The notes below the pieces were generated by a model, which was not told the DNA's origin, made no database searches, and saw only the letters and a program-made list of their open reading frames with translations. Of a stretch of 64,000 bases of DNA, positions 13,621-27,190 are shown one piece after another (position 1 is the first letter of the stretch; each line of letters starts with the position of its first letter). Source of the DNA: Hirundichthys speculiger (lineage: Eukaryota > Chordata > Actinopteri > Beloniformes > Exocoetidae); the NCBI GenBank assembly GCA_018398805.1, contig JAGFBZ010001285.1, positions 826,925 through 890,924 on the forward strand. Direction: 5' to 3'. Made by a program: the position numbers and the translations under genes.

Positions 13621-13828
13621 TTCCACTCAGAGGATGAGTCTCGTCCTTGTGGTTCATCCAGTCTTATCTTTTTCTGTAAAAACCCTGCTCCAGACCGTTC
13701 ACCTGATCACCTGGTGTTGTCGGTCAAAGGCACACACAAGCACAAACACTGAAGGTGACCTGTCCAGGATGTACCCGACCCGTGACAGTAGGGATCGGTT
13801 TCAGCCCCCTGCAGTCCTGAAGAGGATG

Positions 13829-14384
13829 AAGCAGGTACGGAGCAGGTACGGAGCAGGTACGGAGCAGGTACGGAGCAGGTACGGAGCAGGTACGGAGCAG
13901 GTACGGAGCAGGTATGGAGCAGGTACGGAGCAGGTACGGAGCAGGTACGGAGCAGGTACGGAGCAGGTACGGAGCAGGTACGGAGCAGGTACGGAGCAGG
14001 TACGGAGCAGGTACGGAGCAGGTACGGAGCAGGTGGAGCAGGTACGGAGCAGGTACGGAGCAGGTACGGAGCAGGTACGGAGCAGGTACGGAGCAGGTAC
14101 GGAGCAGAAGGTAGGAGCAGGTACGGAGCAGGTACGGTAGGCAGGTACGGAGCAGGTACGGAGCAGGTACAGGTACGGAGCAGGTACGGAAGCAGGTACG
14201 GAGCAGCAGTTACGGAGCAGGTACGGAGCAGGTATGGAGCAGGTACGGAGCAGGTACGGTACGGAGCAGGTACGGAGCAGGGTACGGAGCAGGTACGGAG
14301 CAGGTACGGAGCAGGTACGGAGCAGGTACGGAGCAGGTACGTGGAGCATGGATACGGAGCACGGAGCAGGTATGGAGCAGTGGA
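13829..14384. repeat. 11-bp minisatellite (AGCAGGTACGG)n
   Basis: About 50 head-to-tail copies of the 11-mer AGCAGGTACGG. The left half is nearly perfect, and the right half (after about 14,030) has insertions and truncations. Because 11 is not a multiple of 3, the array stays open in several frames and yields an 11-residue periodic peptide in each, which explains the long open frames on both strands. There is no evidence of a host protein. Confidence 0.95.
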
Positions 14385-15603
<1,219 letters not shown>

Positions 15604-15676
15604 TCTGTTTTTGTTCACCTTGAGAATCATTAACAAAATACAATTTTTATTCACTTTTGTGTTGTTTGGTCTTCAT

Positions 15677-15865
15677 TTGAGCAGAACCACAGTTAGATTA
15701 TCTTCGGACCGCTGCAGCCATGAGGCTTCATCCAAATCCTCCATGAGTGTTTCCATGTGTGCTCCGAATTCATATTTGGCTATGAAAATGGGAACGCTAA
15801 CGTATCCCACAGTCAGCAAGTAAGCAAAGGCAGAAAGTGTGTTTTTCAAATTGTGATGACAGTGC
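15677..15865 (-). other. Unassigned minus-strand open stretch of about 62 codons
   Basis: Between a TAA near 15,865 and a TGA at 15,677 the minus strand is open. It reads as a hydrophobic segment (AYLLTVGYVSVPIFIAKYEF) followed by an acidic tail and a clean stop. I do not recognise it. No convincing splice acceptor precedes it, and it lies only about 160 bases beyond the donor of slco3a1 exon 2, to which it shows no family similarity. Chance or an eroded exon are both possible. Confidence 0.15.
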
Positions 15866-16025
15866 TGTTAGTGATGGAAACCACCCTAATAAATGAAGTT
15901 TATTTGATTACTGGTGCCGGCCAGTCTGAGGAGGAACTGCTGAATTTTGATGTACTGAGCAACTTCAAAAATGACTTTCAAAAACACTTGTTTATGTTCC
16001 TCTACAGCATCTTCACATGACTTAC

Positions 16026-19000
16026 CTATATACAAGGAGGAGTCCTTCTTGTGGACATGGTCATCAATGTAAGACACTCCTAGAGGCTGGACAGGTGTGG
16101 CCCCAATGCCAAGCAGAACCTGTGCTCCAATCAGCAGAAGGTACATCATGTTGGTGTTGGCTCGGTTGCCGCAGTTAAACCCAGAGTCTTGATTTTCTGA
16201 CCTGGATTTGTTAGAGCAGATGTCCCTGCCATCTTCAGCGTGCCATGAGTCCCCTTCCTCATACTCGTACTGATGGGTCAGAAACTCTGGCAGAGCTGAC
16301 AGCAGAGCTCCCAGAGCCATGACGATGCCGCCGCAGCCGATCAGCCGGGGCCGGTGGGCCTTGGCACCAAAGTAGCTGACGAACAGGATGAGGGCCAGAT
16401 TACCGATTTCAAAGCTGCTGGCGATGACGCCCACGTCGGCACTCTGGAGGTTAAAGCGTCTCTCCAGAGTGGTCAGGACACTCACCTGGTGGCAAAAGAG
16501 AGCGAGGTGGAGGAGAGAAGAAGAACAAAGGTCAGAAATATCACCCAATAACATCATGACAACCGCTCACGGTGTATATGCTCGATTTTATGTCATTTCT
16601 GTGCTATTAATTGCACTATGCTGATCTAGCGGGTATATGAACCAGATGTGTTGAAATGTTTGTGTTTAAATAACAGCTTTCGACTCTGTGAACAGTAGAG
16701 CTGGACAAAAAAAAAACCCAGTCGCCATCAGAGCTCATTGTCTCCAACAGCCGTGTGTTGAAGAACACCACAGATGAAATGCTCTGAAGAGGAGGCTGTT
16801 TTCCTGCTAATTCATCCCTGAATGTGATGATGCTCATGTGTGTGGCTTTAGGCATGCAGCTGTTGTAGTTACGTGACACACGCACACATGCACACACGCA
16901 CACACGCACACATGCACATGTGTCCTTCCAGCTCTGCGGTGCAGGTACAATCTGTTAGAGGACTCAGGTTACAGGCTCAGTCAGGACCTATTTTAAACAA
17001 GCATTAATTGTTGGTCCACAGTGAGGCGAACGTGCAGCTATAAGCCCTAAAACTTCTTGAAACAGACGGAAATAATGAAAAAAGCATTAACACTTAGACA
17101 TGACTGTGAATTCCTTATAAGGGAAATAAGATGGATGCTTTCTGTATTGCTCAGTTATTTAAACTAATTTCTATGTCAACTTAAAATCTACCTGCTAAAT
17201 TCTTGTGATCTTGTTTATGTATGGTTGTATGTAAGTATGGTTGCAACTCACAATTATTTCTAGTAGTAATATACTTTAAAAAAAACTACATGTTACAATT
17301 TAACAAAGATAAATGAGAACTGCACAGCACAATATACAAATATATCTCATTTACTAGCACACGAAACATTTATTACCACACGAAAGAAAGAAAAGCTTTG
17401 GCAGAAGGTCGGAGGGAATATTGATCCTGATCCTGATTAACTAAGAACCAGTTGGTTAGAAGGGGACTGCCTATGTGCAGCTCAATACTACAGACTCAAA
17501 GATACCTGAAAAGATGTAGATTATATTAATGACATATCAGAGATGTCTGGACACAAAGCTACTTAACTGGAGAAACACCATTTTATGAAGACGTAGAAAC
17601 CATATTAAGTTCGCTTCAAAGGTCTATTCAATCAATAAAATAGCGTAAATTTAGTTCTGAAATCCTACAAAAAAAGATGTTACAGCTGCAAATGAAGTTA
17701 TTTGAACAGGAACAGGCACTTTGAGCCTTATTTAATCAGTTTAGTCATTCCTTTCTAACATTTCTAGACAACCAGAAGGTAAAAAGTCTGTGAACAGAGG
17801 CTGAAAAAATGGATAACATACCAGATGATACTTTATACGTACTTTAATCTGCAGATTTGTGTGTGCATGTGTGTGCATGTGTGTGTGTGCACTGATCATC
17901 CACGGTGCATTGTTTATACTGGAAGGTGCAGTAACGCTGCTCATCTTGTTACAGTTCAATATTCTGCTGGGAAAACCTGCATCCGGACTAAACAAACTCC
18001 CCACAAGCACTTCCAAACAGCTGCAACTTCCCCCAGAAATATAGTAGCAAGTCCTGCAAAAACTATCTACCAAAGAGCTCAAAGAACAAGGCAGTGAAGT
18101 GTTTACCTGGTGCAGTAGACATAATGTGCATAGTTTATGTTTCCAGATGTCTGCTCCAAGACTCTCAGCAGCTCCAAGGCCTTGTCAATCAGATATTATT
18201 GTCCTTCAGGCTGTTTTCTGTCTCTTGGTAATTTTTTTCTCCCCTGCTCAAATTCATTGTACCATCCTGTTTCTGTGGCCATTTAACATTATCTGCAGCT
18301 TGCTGTGCGCCTCCCTTGTATGAAATGGAACTAACTTCCTGAAAACCTGACAGTGTGAAGTCATCCAGTCTTTCTTATAAGTGTAATAAGTAATATTATA
18401 TATATATTATATTACTCTATAGAGGTAAAGTCATGGAGACATGGATTAACATAAAGATTTTTTTCTACAACATGCAGCCTCCAAACCCCACAGGTACCAA
18501 CTTAATGGGATGTGATGGTTTCTGTAGGAAGCAAGTCCAGTTTCTGTGAGATAAGACCCCCCCCCCCCCCCTTAACAGTGAACAGCCAAAAGCTGAACTA
18601 GCATAAACTAAAGCACATTTAAGTCAAGCCGTTGCTCTGTGTTCTCCATTCTTTCAAATTTACGTCATTAATTGTTTTCATGTTATAGACTTAAAGAAGT
18701 ATTCTGATTATTTACACCTTTAAGGATATACTCAGAGCTAAGTAGGTAAAGTTTTTTTATGAGCATATTTTACAGGCAGCTGTCGCAAAGTGCTTTACAA
18801 TAAAATAATATGAACAAAATATGCAGCTCTGGTCCCTTATCTTATTATTTAGGGCAGTTAAACAGTCCTTCAGATAACTTTAAGGATGCAGCTGATGTGC
18901 TCCTTTCAGGTAAAATGGCTTATATCAGGTGATTAAATCAGGTTATGAAATGACTTTAGGGGGTCAAGCCAACAGATTTACAGATGTTCTTCTACCTGAC

Positions 19001-19803
19001 TTTGGTCACAACAAAAGTGCACTCAAAGTGACTTTGGACTATAGTTGCATTAAATCTTACCATCTTAGTGTTTTCATGCTTCTGAAGTCCTGAACTCGTT
19101 TGTTTTCTGTATTAGCCTGCTAAATAAAGCTGATCTGCCATCCAGTGATGTTAGTGCAGTGGGCTGCACTGTCACAGGAAATGGGTGTTGATGAGGAAGA
19201 GCTCTGTCTCTGTTGTGGCGGTCACGTCATCTCTTATAGGCCTATAGGCTGCAGCAGTGTCAGAGGCCTCCTGCATTATTTACACACATATATGTTTACA
19301 GACCGCAGCAGGTTGATCCTCCACACCGGTGTTTCATAATCCGCTGCCCCACAGAGCCTCCATGAACGTTTAGATGTTTAACCAAACAACGTGGCAATGA
19401 CGCGGTTAATGTCATGCAGATGGCGCAGAGGCCTGACGGATCGATGCGCAGCAAGTCATCAATCAACGAGAGTCGCGTCTGGCGGCGGCTGGAGGACGTG
19501 ATCGGTGTAATATGACCGGAATAATAAGGCTATTACCCGCATCAGCTGAACCACGGCATCGTTACTGCGTGTCCGCGGCGCGCTGAAGGGCGCTGCGTTA
19601 ACCCGCTGTTAGCGCACCTGCTCCGCGGAGCGCGTCACACTCACCAGATAGGCGCCCACGGTGCCCTGTGCCAACATGAGCGCGCATTCCGACACCAGGA
19701 AAATCTTAATGTTGGAAAAACACGAGGTCTTCTTCTGGCTGTCATCTTGCTCTGGGTCGTCGGTGCTGCTCGGCTCTGCGCAGATCCGGTTTTTAACCTG
19801 CAT
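16026..19803 (-). CDS. slco3a1: Solute carrier organic anion transporter family member 3A1, exons 1 and 2 (partial gene)
   Basis: Two exons of an OATP-family membrane transporter, which carries organic anions such as prostaglandins and thyroid hormone across the plasma membrane. Exon 1 (19,645-19,803) starts at the ATG at 19,803 and encodes a short hydrophilic cytoplasmic tail, then SCFSNIKIFLVSECALML, the start of the first transmembrane helix. It ends ...AYL at a GT donor. Exon 2 (16,026-16,485) has AG and GT sites and encodes SVLTTLERRFNLQSADVGVI, then ASSFEIGNLALI, RPRLIGCGG, the extracellular loop, NMMYLLLIGAQVLLGIGATP and YIDDHV. The exons join in phase 0 and exon 2 ends in phase 1. The LTTLERRF and ASSFEIGNL stretches match SLCO3A1 as I know it. 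Of the family's roughly 700 residues, 206 are here; exon 3 was not found and should lie beyond coordinate 1. The 3.2-kb intron holds only simple repeats. Confidence 0.93.
16486..19644 (-). other. slco3a1 intron 1
   Basis: This interval is bounded by the exon 1 donor (GTGAGT, read on the minus strand from 19,644) and the exon 2 acceptor (CAG at 16,488-16,486). It contains CA/TG-rich stretches near 16,880 and 17,860 and a C run at 18,551-18,571. I see no further exon in it. Confidence 0.85.
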
Positions 19804-20220
19804 CCTTCGGCTCAGGCTCCGCTCGGGCTGGACGGCGTGAAACTGGACGGGTCCGGACCGGCGGGGATCATCTGGTGGCGATGACAGCGAACAGAGCTGC
19901 AGGAAAACAGCGATTCTCGTGTCAGTGGTCCTTCTCGGCGGGAGTCTGGGACGCAGCGGAAAAACACTGCCGTCCGGTCCACATCACGCACAGTCCGTCA
20001 CAGACCTCTCCTCCCCGCCAGCCCGCTCACCGCGCAGCAGCCACATCATATTTAAATACGTAGACGCGTGTATGGAGGACGGGTTCGAAGTTCTCCCACA
20101 TCCGGGATGTTCCCAGCACCGCTGCCGGTTCGTTTCAGTTTCTCAGCCTGGTTCCGAGATGCAGCTCTGCATCCTGTAAGCGGTGCTGTGATGCTCCTCC
20201 CATCCAGCAGCTGAGCGGGA
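19400..20220 (-). promoter_or_regulatory. GC-rich promoter/5' region of slco3a1
   Basis: CpG-dense sequence (GCGTCT, GGCGGCGGC, CCGCGGCGCGC and similar) surrounds exon 1, in sharp contrast with the AT-rich flanks. It extends about 400 bases upstream of the ATG. This looks like a CpG-island promoter for minus-strand transcription. No TATA box is obvious at the expected distance. Confidence 0.6.
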
Positions 20221-22011
20221 AAGCTGCAGTTAACTCACTCTCTCCTTCCCATCATCATGACCGAGCTGACTTCTGTCGCCTTAACAGATTTCACCTCAAC
20301 TCTAACCAAAAATACATTTTCAGGGCTGTCTCAGAGTTTTTGAAGGCCCTGTGGGAAACTCTAGGGGGGCACCTATCTGTAAAAGTATTTTACCATAGAG
20401 GTATCCAAACCCTTTAAAGCAGAACAAAGGACTCCTGTTCATATTAAACCTGAAGGAACATTTGCTTAGTTTTTCTAAGCGTCATCCAGCTGCAGTGATC
20501 ACCTGTACTGAATATCAGAAAAAAAAACAGACACTTAAGGTGCTATGTCATACATCAACAACGATGAAGCTAGATTTCAGAGCAACAACCTCAGCAGAGC
20601 AACATCACAGCAGAAAAACTGCCCCAATTTAGATTAGAAATGAGTTTTGATCATGAATGTTGTTCACTGAGGTCAGCGTGAATACAACAGCTGCACTCTG
20701 GTGCAAAACCTGTAATGAATATTGGTAATTGTTAACAAAAAAGAAATTTAGAGAGTGAGCAAAAAAAGAAACTAAACAAAAGTAAATTTTAGACAGCCTT
20801 GTAAAAGTGACTTAACCACCACTGCCTATAGGGGGAGCCAAAGTCCTAAAAATGGCAAAAGTCTTTGGTGCGGTTTTAAATCTATCCAAGGAAATGCATA
20901 AACCTGTTACTCTTTAAGGAAAAAAACGATTAAACTAAACTTATAAAGATAACATACATTTTGCTGACAAAATTAGGGCTATTTAGGAAAATAAAAATAA
21001 TAAGCTGATTTTTTTTAAAATTTATGATAGAAATTCCTGATTTTCTAAACTTTCTAAACAAATAAAATTGCAAGAGTAAACTCTTTACTTGTGACTTCAA
21101 ATTTGCAGAAATTCGGGCTCAAAAATTTGCAAGAAAACACAATTTCTGATTCTATAACCCACTGAAATTGTGGGAAATCACAGAAACTGTGATTCTCCTA
21201 ACTGGCAAACTCAAATACAAATAGCTCAGAAACGTATAAACTCACAAATATATGAGAAAACCTTTTTCGGATCACAACACGGGCAGTATATCTGAGGTGT
21301 AATTTATGTGCTTCACAATGAATTTAATAAATATTCTTATTTAAGTGGCTTAAAATGAAGACGCATGTTTTAATTTCTCCCCAAATACTGTTTATTCAGG
21401 CGGCCCTTGAAGCCTGAGGGCCACTAGTGTCTCCGGGGCCCGATGCAGACGCAAGAAACAGCTCATAACTCTCTAAAGAAATTCTGCTTGTTTGTGTATC
21501 CTTGCTGAACATAAAGTTGTTTCATTTTGTGGCAGATGAATACTTGTCTTCCAGAAGATTTGAATAATAATTGACAAGAGCAATAGATTTAGGTCTATAA
21601 TAAATCCATCACAGCATTCAGGGCACAGGTTTGGTTTTTTTTTTCATCTTTCCTCACTTACAACAGCTCAATTGAGCCTCACTGATTAATAATATGATAA
21701 TAATCATATGATCCAATGTTACAGCCAAATGTAACATTTGCAGGGTTTTTTTTTCATTCATGCCAGTGGACAGAAAATAACAAGCAAATACACACATGAA
21801 AGTACTTTTTTATGATATTTATGATGCAACAAAGTCCAGATTTTTGGATTTTAGACTCACATCGTTGGTGGAGCAGGAGACATGAGATCATGTCACATGA
21901 TTTCATTTTCTTTTATTTGATTGCTGTTTGCTGTTTGCAACATTTTGAAAATTAAAATCTACTTGATTGAAGTTAGGAAAACATTAAGTGTTTCTTTAGA
22001 GCAAAGATAAC
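20221..22011. other. Gene-free stretch
   Basis: AT-rich intergenic DNA upstream of slco3a1. No open frame or repeat motif that I can support. Confidence 0.5.
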
Positions 22012-23157
22012 ACATCCATCCATCCATCCATCCATCCAAGCATCCATCCATCCATCCATCCATCCATCCATCCATCCATCCATCCATCCATCCATCCATC
22101 CGCATCCGTCCATCCATCCATCCATCCATCCATCCATCCATCCATCCATCCATCCATCCATCCATCCATCCATCCATCGCATCCATCCATCCATCCATCC
22201 ATCCATCCATCCAGCATCCATCCATCCATCCATCCATCCATCCAAGCATCCATCCATCCATACATCCGTCCGTCCATCCATCCATCCATCCATCCATCCA
22301 TCCATCCATCCATCCAGCATCCATCCATCCATCCATACATCCATCCATCCATCCATCCATCCATCCATCCATCCATCCATCCATCCATCCTCCATCCATC
22401 CATCCATCCATCCAAGCATCCATCCATCCATCCATCCATCCATCCAAGCATCCATCCATCCATCCATCCATCCAGCATCCATCCATCCATCCATCCATCC
22501 ATCCATCCATCCATCATCCATCCATCCATCCATCCAGCATCCATCCATCCATCCATCCATCCATCCATCCATCCATCCATCCATCCATCCATCCATCCAT
22601 CCATCCATCCATCCATCCATCCATCCATCCATCCATCCATCCATCCATCCATCCATCCATCCATCCATCCATCCATCCATCCATCCATCCATCCATCCAT
22701 CCATCCATCCATCCATCCATCCATCCATCCATCCTCCATCCATCCATCCATCCATCCATCCATCCATCCATCCATCCATCCATCCATCCATCCATCCATC
22801 CATCCATCCATCCATCCATCCATCCATCCATCCATCCATCCATCCATCCATCCATCCATCCATCCATCCATCCAAGCATCCATCCATCCATCCATCCATC
22901 CATCCATCCATCCATCCATCCATCCATCCAGCCATCCATCCATCCATCCATCCAAGCATCCATCCATCCATACATCCATCCATCCATCCATCCATCCATC
23001 CATCCATCCATCCATCCAAGCATCCATCCATCCATCCATCCATCCATCCATCCATCCATCCATCCATCCATCCATCCATCCATCCATCCATCCATCCATC
23101 CATCCATCCATCACAGGGCCACACATAGACAAACAAGCACAGCCACACTCATTCCTT
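22012..23157 (-). repeat. 1.1-kb (TCCA)n array derived from a SINE tail
   Basis: About 275 tetranucleotide units (ATCC/CATC register) with scattered one- to three-base interruptions such as AAGC and CAGC run from 22,012 to 23,112. They are followed directly by ATCACAGGGCCACACATAGA (23,111-23,130), which is the sequence next to the tail of the SINE copy at 61,890-61,920. The array is therefore the massively expanded ATGG tail of a minus-oriented, 5'-truncated SINE. The long minus-strand frames of repeating MDGW are by-products. Confidence 0.93.
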
Positions 23158-25490
23158 TGGTTAGTTAAGAATACCTAATTAACCTACACACATGTTATTG
23201 AACATGACACAAAGGTGTGTTTTTCAAAGTTCACATGATACAGCTAGTTTAATATTATTTGCTTCCGTGCGTTTACATGTCCATGCACATGAAAAACGAA
23301 ACTGGAGCAGTGACCCCCCCGTTTCATTTCCAGATAAACTCATTCTGATCTATTTGAACTAAAATCTTAACGAAGCATTTCATTTCCCCCACTGTCAGGT
23401 CATAGATTTGTTTATTGTTTTCCACTGAATAAACTCCAAAATATAATTCAGAATAACTACAAGACATCTTTTTTTTTAATCATTGCTGATCAACAGAAAG
23501 TTTTTTAGGTTTTGTATACATGTGTAAAAACACATCAAACATCTAATTTGATTTAACGAGGATGTTATGGTATAACTGGACGTTGTACAGAACCAGTAGC
23601 CAGCTGATGTAAAGCAGCGTAGCTCATCTATCTTCAAGCTCCAATGAACTGAACTTTGCTTGCTCAGGATTGTTAAAGTCAAAACGTCCCCCAGAAGAAC
23701 ATAACAGACACCAGCAGCTCATCACTGTCCCACCTCAGATGTTCCACAGGAAAACACACCCTGCAGCGCTCGTCTACTACTGTTGGCTTGTGCCATTACA
23801 TCTACACCATATTTATTTTATGATCTTGAATGTGAGTCTTAAGCTATTTTGACACTTAGTGGGTTATGATGCTTGGCCTTAAAGGAGCCTACTGATGAGT
23901 GGTGTGTGTTTGTGGAGACATTACATAAGATTTTTGTTCTGAAAACTGCAGTGGAAGCTACTGAGCCACAAAATAAAAGCATCCATGAAAATCATTGATT
24001 TTATTCAACAAAAATTGAAATTGCTGGCTATCCAAGTGCTACTGTGATGACAGTAGCTCTCTAATGTGCTGCTTGAGCTATTTAAAGATGCCTTGGAAAT
24101 CTGATATGGATGTGATGGTTGAAGCAGACGAGCAGCAAAGGGATTACATGAGCTAAATTGATGCTATTCTTGGTGTGTTTCTGATCAGTAGAGCATGTTT
24201 CCCTGGTATCAGCCTATAAAATGCAAAGGGTAGATCTGGCTGCAGGAAACTGAAAGATGACATTTACTCACTTAAACATTTGTAAACTGGACAAATGAAA
24301 ATAACAGAAAGAGAGAGCAGTAAATAATAAAGGGTGAGGGTCCGCTGTTATAATCGGGAATTACGTGAGTACTAAGTGCCAAGGTCACTTACCCTGCAGC
24401 ATTTGGCTCTTAACAGTCCTCGGACAATTTAGGTGCTCTATTAGGACCAGTTCAATAGCATCTGAAGCAGCACAATCAATCGGGTGAAGTGTGAACTCAG
24501 CAGGAAAAGCATCCATTTCTCATGGAGTCATTCAGAGTAGCGGCAGTGATTTAAGATCGACCAGAGTGCCTGCTAATGCAGTGCAAGCCCTCTAAAGTTT
24601 TTATTTTAGGATGCCTCTTAATCAAAAAGCCCACTGAGAGGATAATGCATTTATGCATTTCTGCTCTAACAACCAAATAAATCAGAAAATACAGATGTAG
24701 GTGCTTTATTCTCAATGCTTCTTTATTCTCTTTTGATTGTTTGTGGGTTTTGGTTTCATACTCCCTGATGACTGCAGTTTTTTTTTTTATGATATAGTTG
24801 GTTATAAAGGTGCACATGAATCTTTGCTGCCATTTGCCAGTGATTGCTGAATAACTGTGTGAAAATAGAGAGTTTGCGGGAAAACATGTTGAAGCTATTT
24901 GAGCTTTTATTTTTTTCTCATCATCCCTTTAGCAACACTATAACAAATTATAACAGTCACCAAGGACATAAACCTACCAGGGATCCACAGGGGAAAAAAA
25001 TGGCTATGGTATTGGTCAAATGTGTAAATGATGCTGGAAAAGCATTTCCCCAAAACACAGTGAGACGTGTGACAGTAAAATTACCAAAATAGTTGCTTCT
25101 GTTATCCAAGATCTCTGAGAGCTCCAGAGCTTGGAGTGGTGTTGACAGATGCTGTAGCGCTGTATCATAGACTGTATAAGAAGAAGTGGACAAACCCTCT
25201 GTGACATCACCCACAGATTTTCTTAAGAGTGCTTTTGGATCCTCGGTTTCCCTAATCATTTTCCAAATGGGTGAAACAAGCAGGCCTGGAAACCGTCTGG
25301 AGTCCAGTTATGGCGGTGAGCTATTTTAGCTAGGTTTAGCATATGCTAACCTATGATGCTAGCATTATCCTCGTTCTGATCAAATATGTCAATCAATCAG
25401 CATTTATGTTGTTTCCACTGAAATGACATTTGACACGAGTAATGTTGGAGTTAAAACAATAAGAGGCAGAAGGCCAGGACCCTCAGCAGT
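23158..25490. other. Gene-free stretch
   Basis: No gene is supported. The segment near 25,160-25,290 (ATAGACTGTATAAGAAGAAG and following) resembles a dispersed fish repeat, but I could not define it. Confidence 0.5.
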
Positions 25491-25640
25491 CCTCCAGGTC
25501 TTCCTCACAGGAACCAGCTGTGAGGAAGACCTGGAGGACTTCCTCACACCAGGAACCAGCTGTGAGGAAGTCCTCCAGGTCTTCCTCACAGGAACCAGCT
25601 GTGAGGAAGACCTCCAGGTCTTCCTCACAGCTGGTTCCTG
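25491..25640. repeat. Palindrome cluster with a perfect 20-bp inverted repeat
   Basis: CCTCCAGGTCTTCCTCACAG at 25,491-25,510 is the exact reverse complement of 25,518-25,537, with a 7-base loop GAACCAG. The same arms recur in direct and inverted order through 25,640 at least twice more, so the region is both tandemly repeated and self-complementary. It yields mirror-like short open frames on both strands, which I do not accept as genes. Confidence 0.9.
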
Positions 25641-26298
25641 GTCCTTCAGCCGAGCCGTCGCAGAGAAGCTGTAGAACTGGTGGCAGAGCTCTGCAGCACA
25701 CTTACCGTTTCAAATGTTGTTCAATCTGTGACATCAGAAATGGTTCATCTTTGAAATCTCAGTGGCTTTGTCACAGATGGGTCTAGGCAAAGGTCAAAGT
25801 CAGTCAATCTGAAAAAGTCACCTTCCTGGAGGGTTGCTGGGCAGCAGAAGTCAGGACCCAGTTGGGACATGGCTTCTAGTCCTGAATGTTGATCACAGTC
25901 GTGATTAAAGGTTTCAGTAGGCCGCGGCCGCGGAGATTTTTCACATTTCAAATTGGGCCTTGGTGTTCTGAAGTTTGGGAATGGCTAATTTAGCCGATGC
26001 GTGGTTAGCACAGGCTGCCTGCTGCTTGGCTGAACTTTGTCCTCTGAGCTTCCTAGACCAACCCAAAGCAGGTCAGGATTATCTGTTTGCACAAGTAACA
26101 ACACAAAAAGAAAATATTCTCTTTAAAATATGAATGACTATGCGCTGTTAGGTTTATATTCACAGCTTTATTCACAGAAGTCAAGACATTGCTAGGTGCT
26201 AAGTGGTGATGGCCATCAATCAAAAGAGCGCTCCCCTAACTGTACATACATTTGTTTTATTGTGCAATTTTACGTGACATGGTACAAAAAATCTTTTG
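25641..26298. other. Gene-free stretch
   Basis: No gene recognised. It contains one isolated GC-rich GCCGCGGCCGCGG motif near 25,921-25,933. Confidence 0.5.
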
Positions 26299-26488
26299 GA
26301 ACCAGGCTTTTAGAACCAGGCTTTTAGAACCAGGCTTTTAGAACCAGGCTTTTAGAACCAGGCTTTTAGAACCCGGCTTTTAGAACCAGGCTTTTAGAAC
26401 CAGGCTTTTAGAACCAGGCTTTTAGAACCAGGCTTTTAGAACCAGGCTTTTAGAACCAGGCTTTTAGAACCAGGCTTTTAGAACCTGG
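26299..26488. repeat. 14-bp minisatellite (AACCAGGCTTTTAG)n
   Basis: About 13 head-to-tail copies of AACCAGGCTTTTAG. They are nearly perfect, apart from one copy with ACCCGG and a degenerate last unit. Confidence 0.95.
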
Positions 26489-26554
26489 CGCTATGGTGGA
26501 AGGCATGGACAGTTCTGGTCGGTGGCCTCGATGACAGTAGAACTGTGAGTCACA

Positions 26555-26680
26555 ATTTTGCAAGGTTAGGACCCAAACGCAGGAGAAGCAGGAGGCAGGT
26601 GTGTCCAACAAAAGGTCCTTTAATTAATTAAAAAATACAAACAAACTTAAGTGGAGTAAGTCCACAACCAGCAGAGAAAC
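26555..26680 (-). repeat. Fragment of a dispersed repeat shared with 59.8-60.2 kb
   Basis: AGGACCCAAACGCAGGAG at 26,568-26,585 is the reverse complement of CTCCTGCGTTTGGGTCCT at about 60,174-60,191. In both places it sits at the edge of AT-rich sequence resembling the 3' tail of a common fish retroposon. The class is uncertain. Confidence 0.4.
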
Positions 26681-27070
26681 AGCAGGGCAACAACACAAAA
26701 GGCACTGAAGTAAAACAGAACTCAACACGGGAAAGACAGACTTTCAAAGTAAAACTGAATCTAACAAAACCAGGAGACAAGGAACACAAGAAACAAGGTG
26801 AATCACAAAAACACATAAACAAAAAAAAAAAAATAATAAAACCACCCTGACACATAGATGAAAATGAACCTTGGCCGTACTGAATGACCCCGAGTGGATA
26901 TTCCACATTTAACTCAACTCTGAAAAACTCTTTGGTCTGTTTATGAACTTTGTCAGCGTGTTTGTTTTTTTTTTTCCTTTATCTGAACATCTACTTTTAA
27001 TTTTTTTTTCTTTTGTGAATATGTTGCATGTACAACATGTTGTATGCAATGATAGTTGTGTTGTCCTTCT

Positions 27071-27190
27071 ACAACAGGGGTGGGCAAATCCAGTCCTCGT
27101 GGGCCGGTGTCCTGCATGCCTTAGATGTTTACCTGCTGCAGCACATCTGAATCGAATGAACGGGTCGTTAACGGTACTTAGGCTAAAAAT
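27071..27190 (+). mobile_element. Probable hAT-type terminal fragment
   Basis: AACAGGGGTGGGCAAATCCA followed by GTCCTCGTGGGCCGGTGTCC matches the left end of a family of fish hAT-like non-autonomous elements, which typically open with CAGGGGTGGGCAA. No matching right end or 8-bp duplication was found, so the copy is truncated. Confidence 0.4.

Noticed and set aside
21959..23148. Minus-strand frames up to 391 codons of repeating MDGW
   Set aside because: They arise from the TCCA tetranucleotide array, which is open in all phases. There is no host-like sequence outside the repeat.
26299..26488. Possible repeated regulatory operator
   Set aside because: A plain 14-bp minisatellite with no flanking gene start; nothing indicates binding sites.
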